Of a stretch of DNA of 42,093 nt, positions 17,246-25,624 are shown in pieces. Position 1 is the first letter of the stretch, and every line of letters begins with the position of its first letter. The position numbers and the translations under genes are program-made. The stretch covers positions 1 to 42,093 of the forward strand of contig CALVJY010000019.1 in NCBI GenBank assembly GCA_944332455.1, in the 5' to 3' direction. This stretch comes from an uncultured Clostridia bacterium (GTDB taxonomy: Bacteria > Bacillota > Clostridia > Christensenellales > HGM11417). The notes beneath the pieces are model-generated. The model saw nothing but the letters and a program-made list of their open reading frames with translations. It searched no databases and had not been told where the DNA came from.

Positions 17246-18460
17246 GTGTTGAATTTTTTGTCAGCCCAGGGCCAGAGCTTTTGGGATATTCTGGTCAACC
17301 TGTGGAACAGCACGGGCTTTAACCAGGCTACACAGGTCACGATCAGCGGCGTGCCCTACGACGTCTACCTCTGGCAGAATTTCCTGATGATGGCCATTGC
17401 CTGCGTGCTGCTCTATCTGGCCGTCGCCAAGCAGTACGAGCCGCTGCTCTTGCTGCCCATTGCCTTCGGAATGTTTCTGATCAACATTCCGGGCGCTTAT
17501 GATATCCTGTATGCCGAACCGGCAGGGAGCGAAGCCGGCGGATTGTTTTACTATCTGGCACAAGGGGTGCAGAACGTCATCTTTCCGCCCCTGATCTTTC
17601 TGGGGATCGGGGCCATGACCGACTTCGGACCCATGATCGCCAACCCCAAGACCATGCTCCTGGGCGCGGCCGCTCAGCTTGGCATCTTTCTGACCTTTCT
17701 GATCGCCCTGATCATTCCCAGTTTCAGCGGTCAGCAGGCTGCCGCCATCGCCATCATCGGGGGCGCGGACGGTCCCACGGCCATCTACGTCACCAGCAAG
17801 CTGGCCCCGAACATGCTGGGCATCATCGCCATCGCGGCCTATTCCTACATGGCTCTGGTCCCCATCATCCAGCCGCCCATCATGAGGCGGCTGACTACCC
17901 CGAAGGAGCGGGCCATCCGCATGGAACAGCTGAGGCCGGTCTCCAAGCTGGAAAAGGTGGTCTTCCCGATGGCGGTCACCGGCATCGTGGGTATCTTCCT
18001 TCCCGACGCGCTGCCTCTTCTGGGCATGCTGATGCTGGGCAACCTGATGAAGGAGTCCGGCGTGGTGGAGCGGATCGCCAAGACGGCCGCCAACGAGCTG
18101 ATCAACATCGTCACCATTCTGCTGGGCGTGGTCGTGGGAACCAAGGCCTATGCGCCCATTTTCCTGGACCTTGATTCTTTGCTGGTCATCGCACTTGGGT
18201 TGTTCGCCTTTGCCTTCGGAACGGCCGGCGGCGTGCTGTTCGGCAAGCTGATGTGCTGGATCACCAAGGGAAAAGTCAATCCGCTGATCGGTTCGGCCGG
18301 CGTGTCTGCCGTGCCCATGGCCGCGCGGATCTCCAACAAAGTGGGAAGGGAGACCGATCCGAACAACTATCTGCTGATGCACGCCATGGGACCCAATGTG
18401 GCCGGCGTCATCGGCTCTGCCGTGGCCGCGGGCGTGCTGCTGGCCATGTTCGGCGCCTGA
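17246..18460 (+). CDS. oadB: Sodium-translocating decarboxylase beta subunit
   Basis: 404 residues with about nine or more membrane segments. Family motifs: [18 protein letters not shown], the ion-path motif [37 protein letters not shown], and near the end [14 protein letters not shown] and [19 protein letters not shown]. It decarboxylates carboxybiotin and exports Na+. The chosen start is a GTG with GGAGG 8 nt upstream; a TTG follows immediately. Whether the product is called OadB, MmdB or GcdB depends on the soluble partner, and here two partners are present. Confidence 0.93.
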   Translation: MLNFLSAQGQSFWDILVNLWNSTGFNQATQVTISGVPYDVYLWQNFLMMAIACVLLYLAVAKQYEPLLLLPIAFGMFLINIPGAYDILYAEPAGSEAGGLFYYLAQGVQNVIFPPLIFLGIGAMTDFGPMIANPKTMLLGAAAQLGIFLTFLIALIIPSFSGQQAAAIAIIGGADGPTAIYVTSKLAPNMLGIIAIAAYSYMALVPIIQPPIMRRLTTPKERAIRMEQLRPVSKLEKVVFPMAVTGIVGIFLPDALPLLGMLMLGNLMKESGVVERIAKTAANELINIVTILLGVVVGTKAYAPIFLDLDSLLVIALGLFAFAFGTAGGVLFGKLMCWITKGKVNPLIGSAGVSAVPMAARISNKVGRETDPNNYLLMHAMGPNVAGVIGSAVAAGVLLAMFGA

Positions 18461-18474
18461 TTTAGGAGGTTACC

Positions 18475-19869
18475 ATGTCAAAAGTCCTGATTACCGATAC
18501 CATTTTGCGGGACGCTCACCAGTCTCAGGCGGCCACCCGCATGAAGACTTCGGAGATGCTTCCCGCCTGCCCGATGCTGGACAAGGTGGGGTACTACTCG
18601 CTGGAGGTCTGGGGAGGCGCGACCTTCGATTCCTGCCTTCGCTTTCTGAACGAAGATCCCTGGGAGCGCCTGCGCGCGCTGAGAAAGGCCCTGCCCAACA
18701 CCAAGCTGCAGATGCTCTTCCGCGGTCAGAATATTCTGGGTTACAAGCACTATGCCGACGACGTCGTGGACAAATTCTGCGAGATGTCCATCAAAAACGG
18801 CATTGACATCATCCGCATCTTCGACGCCCTGAACGACACCCGGAACCTGAAGACGGCCATCGAGTCCACCAAACGCTACAAGGGGATCTGCGAGGCGGCC
18901 ATCAGCTACACCACCAGCCCGGTGCACACCACCGAGTACTTCGTGGATCTGGCCTGCGAGCTGGAGGAGCTGGGGGCCAACATCATCTGCATCAAGGATA
19001 TGGCCAACATCCTGCTGCCCTACACGGCCGCCGACCTGATCTCCAAGATGAAGAAAAAGCTGAAGGTGCCCATCCACCTGCACACCCACAACACCGCCGG
19101 CACCGGGGACATGATCTACCTGAAGGCCATCGAGGCCGGCTGCGACATCGTCGACACCGCCCTTTCGCCCCTGGGGAACGGGACCAGCCAGCCGGCCACC
19201 GAACCGCTGGTCGCCACCCTGAAGGGGACGGAGTATGACACCGGCCTGGACATCAATCTGCTCTCCGAGATCGCCGCGCATTTCAAAGGGGTGGCCAAGC
19301 GGCTGGAAAAGGACGGATTCTTAAACCCCGCCGTGCTCTCGGTGGACATCAACACTTTGGTCTACCAGGTGCCGGGCGGCATGCTGTCCAACCTGATGAA
19401 CCAGCTCAAGCAGGCCAACGCGCTGGACAAGTACCTGGAAGTGCTGCAGGAAGTGCCCCGGGTGCGCGAGGACTTCGGTTATCCGCCCCTGGTCACGCCG
19501 ACCTCGCAGATCGTGGGCACCCAGGCCGTGCTGAACGTGCTGTCCGGGGAGCGCTACAAGCAGGTGACCAAGGAGTCGCAGGGATTGCTGCGCGGGGCCT
19601 ACGGCCGTCTGCCCGGCAAGCCCAACCCCGAGGTGGTCAAAAAGGTGGTCAAGGATCTGCCCATGATCACCTGCCGGCCCGCCGACGAGATCCCGCCCGA
19701 ACTCGACAAGTACCGCTCCGAGATCTCCGAATTCATCGAGCAGGAGGAGGACGTGCTGTCCTATGCGCTCTTCCCGCAGGTGGCGCTGAACTTCTTCAAG
19801 TACCGTCAGGCGCAGAAGTACGGCGTGGATAAAAACATTTTCGATCAGGACGGCGTGCATCCGGTCTGA
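18475..19869 (+). CDS. oadA: Oxaloacetate decarboxylase alpha subunit (carboxyltransferase)
   Basis: 464 residues: an HMGL-like TIM barrel (TDTILRDAHQSQAATRM at the start, metal ligands in HLHTHNTAGTG, catalytic Lys in CIKDMANI) followed by the conserved PYC/OADA region (PGGMLSNLMNQL). No C-terminal biotin domain is present, consistent with the separate biotin subunit encoded upstream. It transfers CO2 from oxaloacetate to biotin and releases pyruvate. Ribosome site AGGAGG. Confidence 0.92.
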   Translation: MSKVLITDTILRDAHQSQAATRMKTSEMLPACPMLDKVGYYSLEVWGGATFDSCLRFLNEDPWERLRALRKALPNTKLQMLFRGQNILGYKHYADDVVDKFCEMSIKNGIDIIRIFDALNDTRNLKTAIESTKRYKGICEAAISYTTSPVHTTEYFVDLACELEELGANIICIKDMANILLPYTAADLISKMKKKLKVPIHLHTHNTAGTGDMIYLKAIEAGCDIVDTALSPLGNGTSQPATEPLVATLKGTEYDTGLDINLLSEIAAHFKGVAKRLEKDGFLNPAVLSVDINTLVYQVPGGMLSNLMNQLKQANALDKYLEVLQEVPRVREDFGYPPLVTPTSQIVGTQAVLNVLSGERYKQVTKESQGLLRGAYGRLPGKPNPEVVKKVVKDLPMITCRPADEIPPELDKYRSEISEFIEQEEDVLSYALFPQVALNFFKYRQAQKYGVDKNIFDQDGVHPV

Positions 19870-19889
19870 TCGGATCTCAGATGATTTCG

Positions 19890-19925
19890 GAACGGGTATC
19901 ATTGCCTCGGCGATGGTACCCGTTC
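19890..19925. other. Stem-loop between oadA and surE
   Basis: GAACGGGTA (19890-19898) pairs with TACCCGTTC (19917-19925), and ATTGCC can pair with GGCGAT inside it. No T-run follows, so it is not a standard terminator; it may reduce read-through or stabilise the upstream mRNA end (inference). Confidence 0.5.
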
Positions 19926-19943
19926 TCGGACAGAGGAAGACGG

Positions 19944-20693
19944 ATGAAAATTTTTCTGACAAACGACGACGGCATCGGATCGGAGGGGCTTCAGCTCTTG
20001 GCGGAGGCCCTCTCAAAGCGCGGGCATGAGATCCTGGTGATCGCGCCCCTCTCCGAAAAGAGCGCCTGCAGTCACTCGCTCTCCATCCGCAAACCCATGC
20101 GGCTGAAGCGCGCGGAAAGTGCCTGGCAGGCCTACGCGCTGGACGGAACGCCGGCCGACTGCGTCAAATTCATGCATCTGCGCTTTGCGGATTTCCGCCC
20201 CGACCTGATTATTTCCGGCATCAACCGGGGGGAGAATCTGGGCCGGGACGTCCACTATTCGGGCACGGTCGGCGCCGCCATGGAGGGCGGAACGCTGGGC
20301 TATCGCGCCCTGGCCGTCTCCTCGGACACCCATCAGAACAACAATTTCGGGGAGGCCGCCGGCATCGTCTGCCGCAATCTCGAGGCGCTTTATGCCCTCG
20401 ACTTCAAAAACACCGTCTACAACATCAACATCCCCAACATCCCCCTGGAACAGATGAAGGGCATCGTGTTCACCCGGCTGGGCGAGCACACCTTCGACGA
20501 CCACTATGTGGAAGAGGAGGAGGGAGTGTTCATGCTGACCGGAGACCCCCTTCCGGGCGGCGAATCGGAACAGGATACCGACGTCGCCCTGCTGCGGGAG
20601 GGCTATGTCACCATCACGCCCATTCTCTGCAACAAGACCAATCAGGGGATCTTGTCGCGCTGCCCGAGTTCGTTCGGGCGCCTGTGGGAATGA
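19944..20693 (+). CDS. surE: 5'-nucleotidase SurE
   Basis: 249 residues; metal-dependent nucleoside monophosphate phosphatase. The N-terminal FLTNDDGIGSEGL carries the paired metal-binding Asp residues, followed by APLSEKSACSHSLS, YALDGTPADCVK and ISGINRGENLGRDVHYSGTV with the Asn ligand. The ATG at 19944 has GAGGAAG upstream; an earlier in-frame ATG at 19881 would run through the stem-loop and lacks family similarity. The stop overlaps the start of the next gene (ATGA). Confidence 0.93.
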   Translation: MKIFLTNDDGIGSEGLQLLAEALSKRGHEILVIAPLSEKSACSHSLSIRKPMRLKRAESAWQAYALDGTPADCVKFMHLRFADFRPDLIISGINRGENLGRDVHYSGTVGAAMEGGTLGYRALAVSSDTHQNNNFGEAAGIVCRNLEALYALDFKNTVYNINIPNIPLEQMKGIVFTRLGEHTFDDHYVEEEEGVFMLTGDPLPGGESEQDTDVALLREGYVTITPILCNKTNQGILSRCPSSFGRLWE

Positions 20694-21946
20694 GCCGCCT
20701 GATCGTCGTCGGCGGAGGTCCCGCCGGCATGGCGGCCGCCCTGGCCGCGTCAGGCTCGGGCGCCGAAGTCCTGCTGTTGGAGCGGAACGAAAAGCTGGGA
20801 AAAAAGCTGTACATCACCGGCAAGGGTCGGTGCAACCTGACCAACCGCTGCGACCGGGAGGAGTTTCTCCGAAACGTGGTCACCAACCCGAAATTCCTGT
20901 ATAGTACTCTGAAAAACTTCGATTCCGAGAGTACTATGCAGCTTTTTGACCCGATCTGCCCCCTGAAAGTGGAGCGCGGCAATCGGGTCTTCCCGGTCAG
21001 CGACAAGTCCTCGGACGTCATCAAAGCCTTTTGCAGGCTCCTGGACCGGGCCGGCGTCAAAGTCCGGCTGAACGCCCGAGTCCGCGGGCTGAGGATGGAT
21101 GAAAAGGGGATCCGCGGGGTGGAACTCGAGGACGGCGAGGCGCTGGAGGCCGGGGCCGTGATCGTGGCGACCGGAGGGTGCAGCTATCCCTCGACCGGCT
21201 CGACCGGGGACGGATTCCGCTTTGCGAGAGAATCCGGGCTGGCGGTCTCCGCGCTGAGGCCGGCGCTGGTCCCGATGCGGACCGACTCCGCCGAAACCGA
21301 GGGCCTGTCCGGTCTGTCCCTAAAAAATGTGGGAGTGACGCTCCGCTCGGAGGGCAGAATCGTGGCCCGGGAGTTCGGAGAGATGCTGTTTACCCATCAG
21401 GGGCTGTCCGGACCCTGCATCCTCAGCCTCTCCAGCTTGTACAGCCGGGAGGGCCTGAAAAGGGCGGAGATCGTCATCGACTTCAAGCCCGCGCTCTCAG
21501 CCGAAGTGCTGGATCAGCGGCTGCTGCGGGAGATCGACGCGGCCAAAAACAGACAGATCAAAAACATCATGGGCGCCCTGGTGCCCAGATCGATGGGGCC
21601 GCACCTGCTCCGAAAGGCCGCCGTCCCGGCCGACCTGCCTTTGCACTCGCTGACGGAGGCCATGCGCCGCAGTCTGGGGGAGACCCTCAAGCACTACGCC
21701 GTCCCCGTTCTGGGGCTGGGAGATCTGGAGGAGGGGATCGTCACGGGCGGAGGGGTGGACGTCCGCCAGATCCGGCCCTCCACCATGGAAGCGCGCACCC
21801 TGCCAGGGCTCTTTTTCTGCGGGGAGGTGCTGGACGTGGACGCCCTGACCGGAGGCTTCAATCTGCAGATCGCCCTCTCCACGGGGTGGACGGCCGGTCT
21901 CGGCGCGGCCGCCATGCTGCGCGGGGAGACCGGAAAGGCCGAATAA
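20690..21946 (+). CDS. NAD(P)/FAD-dependent oxidoreductase, HI0933 (YhiN) family
   Basis: 418-residue flavoprotein. FAD-binding GGGPAGMAAALAA with ERNEKLGKKLYITGKGRCNL is the family's N-terminal signature; IVATGGCSYPSTGSTGDG and the late TLPGLFFCGEVLDVDALTG are also typical. The physiological reaction is unknown for most members. Translation is coupled to surE. Codons 70 to 84 contain the 12-bp inverted arms of the TAGTAC element (20897-20941), using AGT ACT twice where this genome usually prefers AGC and ACC. Confidence 0.9.
   Translation: MSRLIVVGGGPAGMAAALAASGSGAEVLLLERNEKLGKKLYITGKGRCNLTNRCDREEFLRNVVTNPKFLYSTLKNFDSESTMQLFDPICPLKVERGNRVFPVSDKSSDVIKAFCRLLDRAGVKVRLNARVRGLRMDEKGIRGVELEDGEALEAGAVIVATGGCSYPSTGSTGDGFRFARESGLAVSALRPALVPMRTDSAETEGLSGLSLKNVGVTLRSEGRIVAREFGEMLFTHQGLSGPCILSLSSLYSREGLKRAEIVIDFKPALSAEVLDQRLLREIDAAKNRQIKNIMGALVPRSMGPHLLRKAAVPADLPLHSLTEAMRRSLGETLKHYAVPVLGLGDLEEGIVTGGGVDVRQIRPSTMEARTLPGLFFCGEVLDVDALTGGFNLQIALSTGWTAGLGAAAMLRGETGKAE
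20897..20941. promoter_or_regulatory. Inverted TAGTAC arms inside the flavoprotein gene
   Basis: CTGTATAGTACT (20897-20908) and AGTACTATGCAG (20930-20941) are inverted arms with one mismatch, 21 nt apart. The right arm is identical to 7867-7878, and the spacing nearly equals the 22 nt there. Possible intragenic regulator site. Confidence 0.45.
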
Positions 21947-21951
21947 GTCCT

Positions 21952-22017
21952 GGTTCAGAAAGTTTACCGCCGTAAATCAGAAAGTTTTCCCACCTCAAAA
22001 GGGGGGAATACTGAACC
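21952..22017. repeat. Dyad-rich segment with direct repeats
   Basis: GGTTCAG (21952-21958) and CTGAACC (22011-22017) enclose two smaller stems (TTTAC/GTAAA at 21963-21976 and TTCCC..CC/GG.GGGAA at about 21987-22008), giving a possible three-way junction. TCAGAAAGTTT occurs twice. On the - strand the repeats read GTAAACTTTCTGA and GGAAAACTTTCTGA, which recalls the repeated terminal sequences of IS21-type elements. Either a structured RNA or a mobile-element end is possible. Confidence 0.4.
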
Positions 22018-22048
22018 GATTCCGCTAAGGTCTTCCGGGCGCGTCAAA

Positions 22049-22094
22049 GTAAGGAAATACTTTACGTGCCGGAGTAAGGAAAAACTTTATTTAA
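22049..22094. repeat. Direct repeat pair AGTAAGGAAA-N-ACTTTA
   Basis: AGTAAGGAAATACTTTA and AGTAAGGAAAAACTTTA lie about 25 nt apart, each partly self-complementary (AAAGTA/TACTTT). They sit upstream of the malic enzyme gene. Operator-like or part of the same element as the previous feature. Confidence 0.45.
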
Positions 22095-22167
22095 ACTTTT
22101 ATTGGTAAAATTTTAAAGATAAAATACTTTTGAACATTTTTACATGAAGAGTCGGAGGCAACGAAAT

Positions 22168-23343
22168 ATGGATTACACAACGGAAGCGCTGAAAAAACAC
22201 AGGGAATGGAAGGGCAAGATCGAGGTGGTCTGCCGGGCTCCGCTGAACACCCGGGACGATCTGTCCCTGGCCTATACGCCCGGGGTGGCCCAGCCCTGTC
22301 TGGAGATCCAAAAAGACGTCGATCTCAGCTATGTCTACACCCGCAGGGCCAACTTGGTGGCCGTGGTCACGGACGGCACGGCGGTCCTGGGGCTGGGCGA
22401 CATCGGCCCCGAGGCCGGGATGCCGGTCATGGAGGGCAAGTGCGCCCTGTTCAAGGCCTTCGGCGACGTGGACGCCGTCCCGCTGTGCGTCCGCTCCAAG
22501 GACGTGGACGAGATCGTCAACACCGTCCGCCTGCTGGCCGGCAGTTTCGGGGGAATCAATCTGGAGGATATTTCGGCCCCCCGCTGCTTCGAGATCGAGC
22601 GCAGACTGAAGGCCTGCTGCGACATCCCCATCTTTCACGACGATCAGCACGGCACGGCGGTGGTGACCCTGGCCGCCCTGCTCAACGCCCTCAAGCTGGT
22701 GGGGAGGAAAAAGCTGGACGAGATCAAGGTGGTGACCAGCGGCGCGGGCGCGGCCGGCATCGCCATCATCCGCCTGCTGATCGCGCTGGGACTGAAAAAT
22801 GTCATTCTGTGCGACCGGAAGGGGGCCATCTGGAAGGGAAGAGATGGCCTGAACGCCGAAAAGGCCGAGATGGCCGAGATCACCAACGCCGCCTGCGAAA
22901 AGGGAAGTCTGGCGGAGGTCTTAAAGGGCGCCGACGTCTTCATCGGCGTCTCCGCGCCCGGATGCGTCACCGAGGAGATGGTGGCCTCCATGAACAGGGA
23001 CGCCATTTTGTTTCCCATGGCCAATCCCGTGCCCGAGATCATGCCGGACCTGGCCAAAAAGGCGGGCGCGGCCGTGGTGGGGACCGGCCGGTCGGATTTT
23101 CCCAACCAGATCAACAACGTGCTGGCCTTTCCCGGCATCTTCCGCGGGGCGCTGGACGTGCGGGCCTCGGACATCAACGACGCCATGAAGATCGCCGCCG
23201 CCCACGCCATCGCCGCCTTCGTCACCGAGGACAAGCTCTCCCCGGATTACATCATCCCCAGCGCTCTGGACAAGAGCGTCGCCAAGGCGGTGGCCGAAGC
23301 CGTGGCAAAAGCCGCCCGCGAGAGCGGCGTAGCCAGGATCTGA
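22168..23343 (+). CDS. Malic enzyme (malate dehydrogenase, decarboxylating)
   Basis: 391 residues. Converts malate to pyruvate and CO2 with NAD(P)+. Motifs: LSLAYTPGVAQPC, VVTDGTAVLGLGDIG, IFHDDQHGTAVVTLAA, dinucleotide loop GAGAAGIAIIRLL and NPVPEIMPD. The cofactor residue after the second strand reads LCDRKG, an acidic position that favours NAD over NADP (inference). The ATG at 22168 follows GGAGG by 9 nt; an upstream ATG at 22144 adds eight residues and has no ribosome site. A clear terminator follows, so it is a single-gene unit. Confidence 0.93.
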   Translation: MDYTTEALKKHREWKGKIEVVCRAPLNTRDDLSLAYTPGVAQPCLEIQKDVDLSYVYTRRANLVAVVTDGTAVLGLGDIGPEAGMPVMEGKCALFKAFGDVDAVPLCVRSKDVDEIVNTVRLLAGSFGGINLEDISAPRCFEIERRLKACCDIPIFHDDQHGTAVVTLAALLNALKLVGRKKLDEIKVVTSGAGAAGIAIIRLLIALGLKNVILCDRKGAIWKGRDGLNAEKAEMAEITNAACEKGSLAEVLKGADVFIGVSAPGCVTEEMVASMNRDAILFPMANPVPEIMPDLAKKAGAAVVGTGRSDFPNQINNVLAFPGIFRGALDVRASDINDAMKIAAAHAIAAFVTEDKLSPDYIIPSALDKSVAKAVAEAVAKAARESGVARI

Positions 23344-23421
23344 GCGCTCTCCGGCGGAAAATACTTTCGCCGTACGATGATTTGCCAAAGGCGATCCCTT
23401 CAGATTCATCAAAAGTCGCAG

Positions 23422-23460
23422 AGATCCCCTGATGTTCGGTCAGGGGATCTTTGGCTTTTT
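23422..23460 (+). terminator. Malic enzyme terminator
   Basis: AGATCCCCTGA (23422-23432) pairs with TCAGGGGATCT (23440-23450) over 7 nt, followed by TTGGCTTTTT. Confidence 0.85.
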
Positions 23461-23656
23461 AAAGATCTGAAAGGGCGGCAAGAAAAGGGGGAGAGCGAAC
23501 CTTTTGGAGGCGTTCGCCGCCTTCGTCCGCCTGAAAAAGAAGGAGTTTGGGGGCGTCCGGATCCGTCCGACCGCCCTTTTTGGGGCGCGCAGAGGGGCGG
23601 ACGGGGGAAAGTCGAAAAGAAAATCGCGGAAAAAGCCGAAAATTTTCGGAATATCC
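23461..23656. other. Intergenic stretch, no gene seen
   Basis: Purine-rich, with open frames on both strands that look like composition artefacts. AAAGGGCGG near 23470 and CCGCCCTTTTT near 23570 could pair over a roughly 90-nt loop and act as a weak terminator. Nothing else supported. Confidence 0.4.
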
Positions 23657-23685
23657 TTGCATTTTTTTGCATTTCGTGCTATCAT
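23657..23685 (+). promoter_or_regulatory. Promoter of the OLD-like ATPase gene
   Basis: TTGCAT (23657-23662) and TATCAT (23680-23685) with a 17-nt spacer; the leader to the ATG is about 80 nt. Confidence 0.7.
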
Positions 23686-23773
23686 AGAAGCAAGACTTGC
23701 AGTCTGTCCTTTTCCTGATTTGGGCGGGAAAAGAAGGGACCGCCGGTCAAAATACCAATTTGGGAGGTATTTT

Positions 23774-25552
23774 ATGAAGCTGCAGTTTTTCAGGGTGAAA
23801 AATTACCGCTCGTTCGAGAACAGCGGCTGGATCGAGGTCAAGGATCTGACGACCGTCATCGGCGCCAGCGAGGCCGGAAAATCCAATCTGCTGACCGCGC
23901 TGTGGAAATTGAACCCCGCGTCCCGTGCCGGAAGGGTCAAACCCGAACAGGATCTGCCCCGGAGCATGTACGACGCCATGATCCAGGCCGACCAGAAGCC
24001 CGACTTCGTGGAGGCCATCTTCGGCCAGGACGAGGAGTCCCGTGAGATCGTCCGCGAGGTCTTTCCCAGCGGCGTTTACGCCGACAAGATCTATGTGGCC
24101 CGCAATCTGGACGGCACGCTGAAGATCGCGCTGGACGGCAACTACGACCCGGCGCAGGTGGAGGCGCTGACCCCGGCGCTTGCGCCCAAGCTGCCCAAGA
24201 CCATCTACTCGGCCAACTACGGCAACCTGGACTCCAACGTCTACCTGCCCAGCATCCTGCGCCGCTTTAACCGCTTCGGCTACAACGCGGCCAGCAGAAG
24301 CCTGAGCCGGTCGCTGCGCATCATCTTGAGTTATCTGGGGATCAGTTCCACCCGGCTGCTGAAGGAGATCCGGCAGATCCGGGAGGACAAGACCATCAAA
24401 AAGATCTTTGCCGCCGACATCAAAGCCGCCATCGACCGCAGTCCGGACTACTACCAGCCCCTGATCCGGGAGGGCTGCAAGAAAATGGCCGCCGAGTTCA
24501 ATACATACTGGCGGCAGAGCACCATCGACATCGATCTGGAATTCACTGAGACCGAACTCAAGTTCTGGATCATCAATGAAAGCGGCCTGAAGATCGAGCT
24601 CCAAAGCTGCAGCGTGGGGTTGCAGTGGCTGCTGTCGTTCTTCCTGATCTTCACGGTGGAGCTGAAAAATCTCTACGCCAACTGCATTCTGCTGTTCGAC
24701 GAGTGCGGCATGGCCATCAATCCCGAGATGCAGAAGGATCTGGTCAAGTTCCTGAAATTTATGTCCGAGACCGATCAGATCATTCTGTCCACCCCCAATC
24801 CCTACATGCTCTCGGCGCTGGATCTGGACAACGTCCGGGTGGTCTACCGCGATCTGGCCAACCAGTCGGTGGTCTCCAACACGCTGGATCTGAATTCCGA
24901 CAAGTCCAACGCCCTTTCCCTGCAGACGGTGTTCTCCAGCTACGGGCTGTCCATGTCGTCCATGCTGATGACCGCCTGCGTGCCGATCATCGTGGCCGAA
25001 GTTTCCGACACCTACTATCTGGACATCATCAAGGGCTACCTGCTGGCCGGCGGCTGGATCTACAACGCCAAGGAAGTCGTCTTTGTCCCCACCGGATTTT
25101 CCGGCATGGAAAAGTCGGCCAAACTGCTGACCAGCCAGTACAACACCGCGCCCTACGTCATCCTGCCCTCCACGCCCGCGGGGCTGAAGGCCAAACAGGA
25201 GCTGCTGAACGGGTACTATGCCAACGATCCCTACCGGGTGATCACCATGGATTCCATCGTGGGCAAGGACAAGGAGCTGGAACAGCTGATGCCCTTCAAG
25301 TGGATCCAGGTCTCGGCCATGGACTACATCAGAAGCATCACCGGCCCCGATTTCCAGGCGGACAAAAAGCGCTCTCTGATCCAGCAGATCGAGGACTACG
25401 CCAGGGCCAAAGGGCTGATCCTGCCCGAGGACTACCGGGTGCAGATCGCCCAGCGGGTCAAGCTTTACGAGGTCCGCAGCTATCCCAAGATCCGCATGAG
25501 CCGGATGCACTTCCGCAAGTGGCGCAAGCTGTTCAAATTCCTGCAAAAATAA
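23774..25552 (+). CDS. OLD-like AAA ATPase with degenerate TOPRIM-like C-terminus
   Basis: 592 residues. The N-terminus KNYRSFENSGWIEVKDLTT and Walker A IGASEAGKSNLL (30-40) match the RecF/OLD class of SMC-like ATPases. Later come a signature-like SCSVGLQWLLSFF and Walker B CILLFDECGMAINPE; the H-loop position reads STPNPYML, so the usual His is Pro. The C-terminal part follows the OLD TOPRIM layout (PIIVAEVSDTYYLDIIKGYL) but the DxD motif is replaced (YVILPSTPAG), so nuclease activity is doubtful. Start chosen at the ATG after GGGAGG. Class 1 OLD proteins can be stand-alone phage-defence nucleases; here a non-nuclease or housekeeping role is equally possible. Confidence 0.7.
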   Translation: MKLQFFRVKNYRSFENSGWIEVKDLTTVIGASEAGKSNLLTALWKLNPASRAGRVKPEQDLPRSMYDAMIQADQKPDFVEAIFGQDEESREIVREVFPSGVYADKIYVARNLDGTLKIALDGNYDPAQVEALTPALAPKLPKTIYSANYGNLDSNVYLPSILRRFNRFGYNAASRSLSRSLRIILSYLGISSTRLLKEIRQIREDKTIKKIFAADIKAAIDRSPDYYQPLIREGCKKMAAEFNTYWRQSTIDIDLEFTETELKFWIINESGLKIELQSCSVGLQWLLSFFLIFTVELKNLYANCILLFDECGMAINPEMQKDLVKFLKFMSETDQIILSTPNPYMLSALDLDNVRVVYRDLANQSVVSNTLDLNSDKSNALSLQTVFSSYGLSMSSMLMTACVPIIVAEVSDTYYLDIIKGYLLAGGWIYNAKEVVFVPTGFSGMEKSAKLLTSQYNTAPYVILPSTPAGLKAKQELLNGYYANDPYRVITMDSIVGKDKELEQLMPFKWIQVSAMDYIRSITGPDFQADKKRSLIQQIEDYARAKGLILPEDYRVQIAQRVKLYEVRSYPKIRMSRMHFRKWRKLFKFLQK

Positions 25553-25577
25553 AGGCGCTGGCCTTAGTTGTTCTGAG

Positions 25578-25617
25578 GGGGAGTCCCTGCGCGGAAGCGG
25601 CGGACTCTCCTTTTTTT
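25578..25617 (+). terminator. Intrinsic terminator after the ATPase gene
   Basis: GGGGAGTCC (25578-25586) pairs with GGACTCTCC (25602-25610), one wobble pair, then seven T. It ends only 7 nt before the next ATG. Confidence 0.75.
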
Positions 25618-25624
25618 CCGAAGT

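Noticed and set aside
25213..25224. GGTACTATGCC as a fourth TAGTAC-type site
   Set aside because: Single half-site match with ordinary codons (TAC TAT GCC) and no partner arm.
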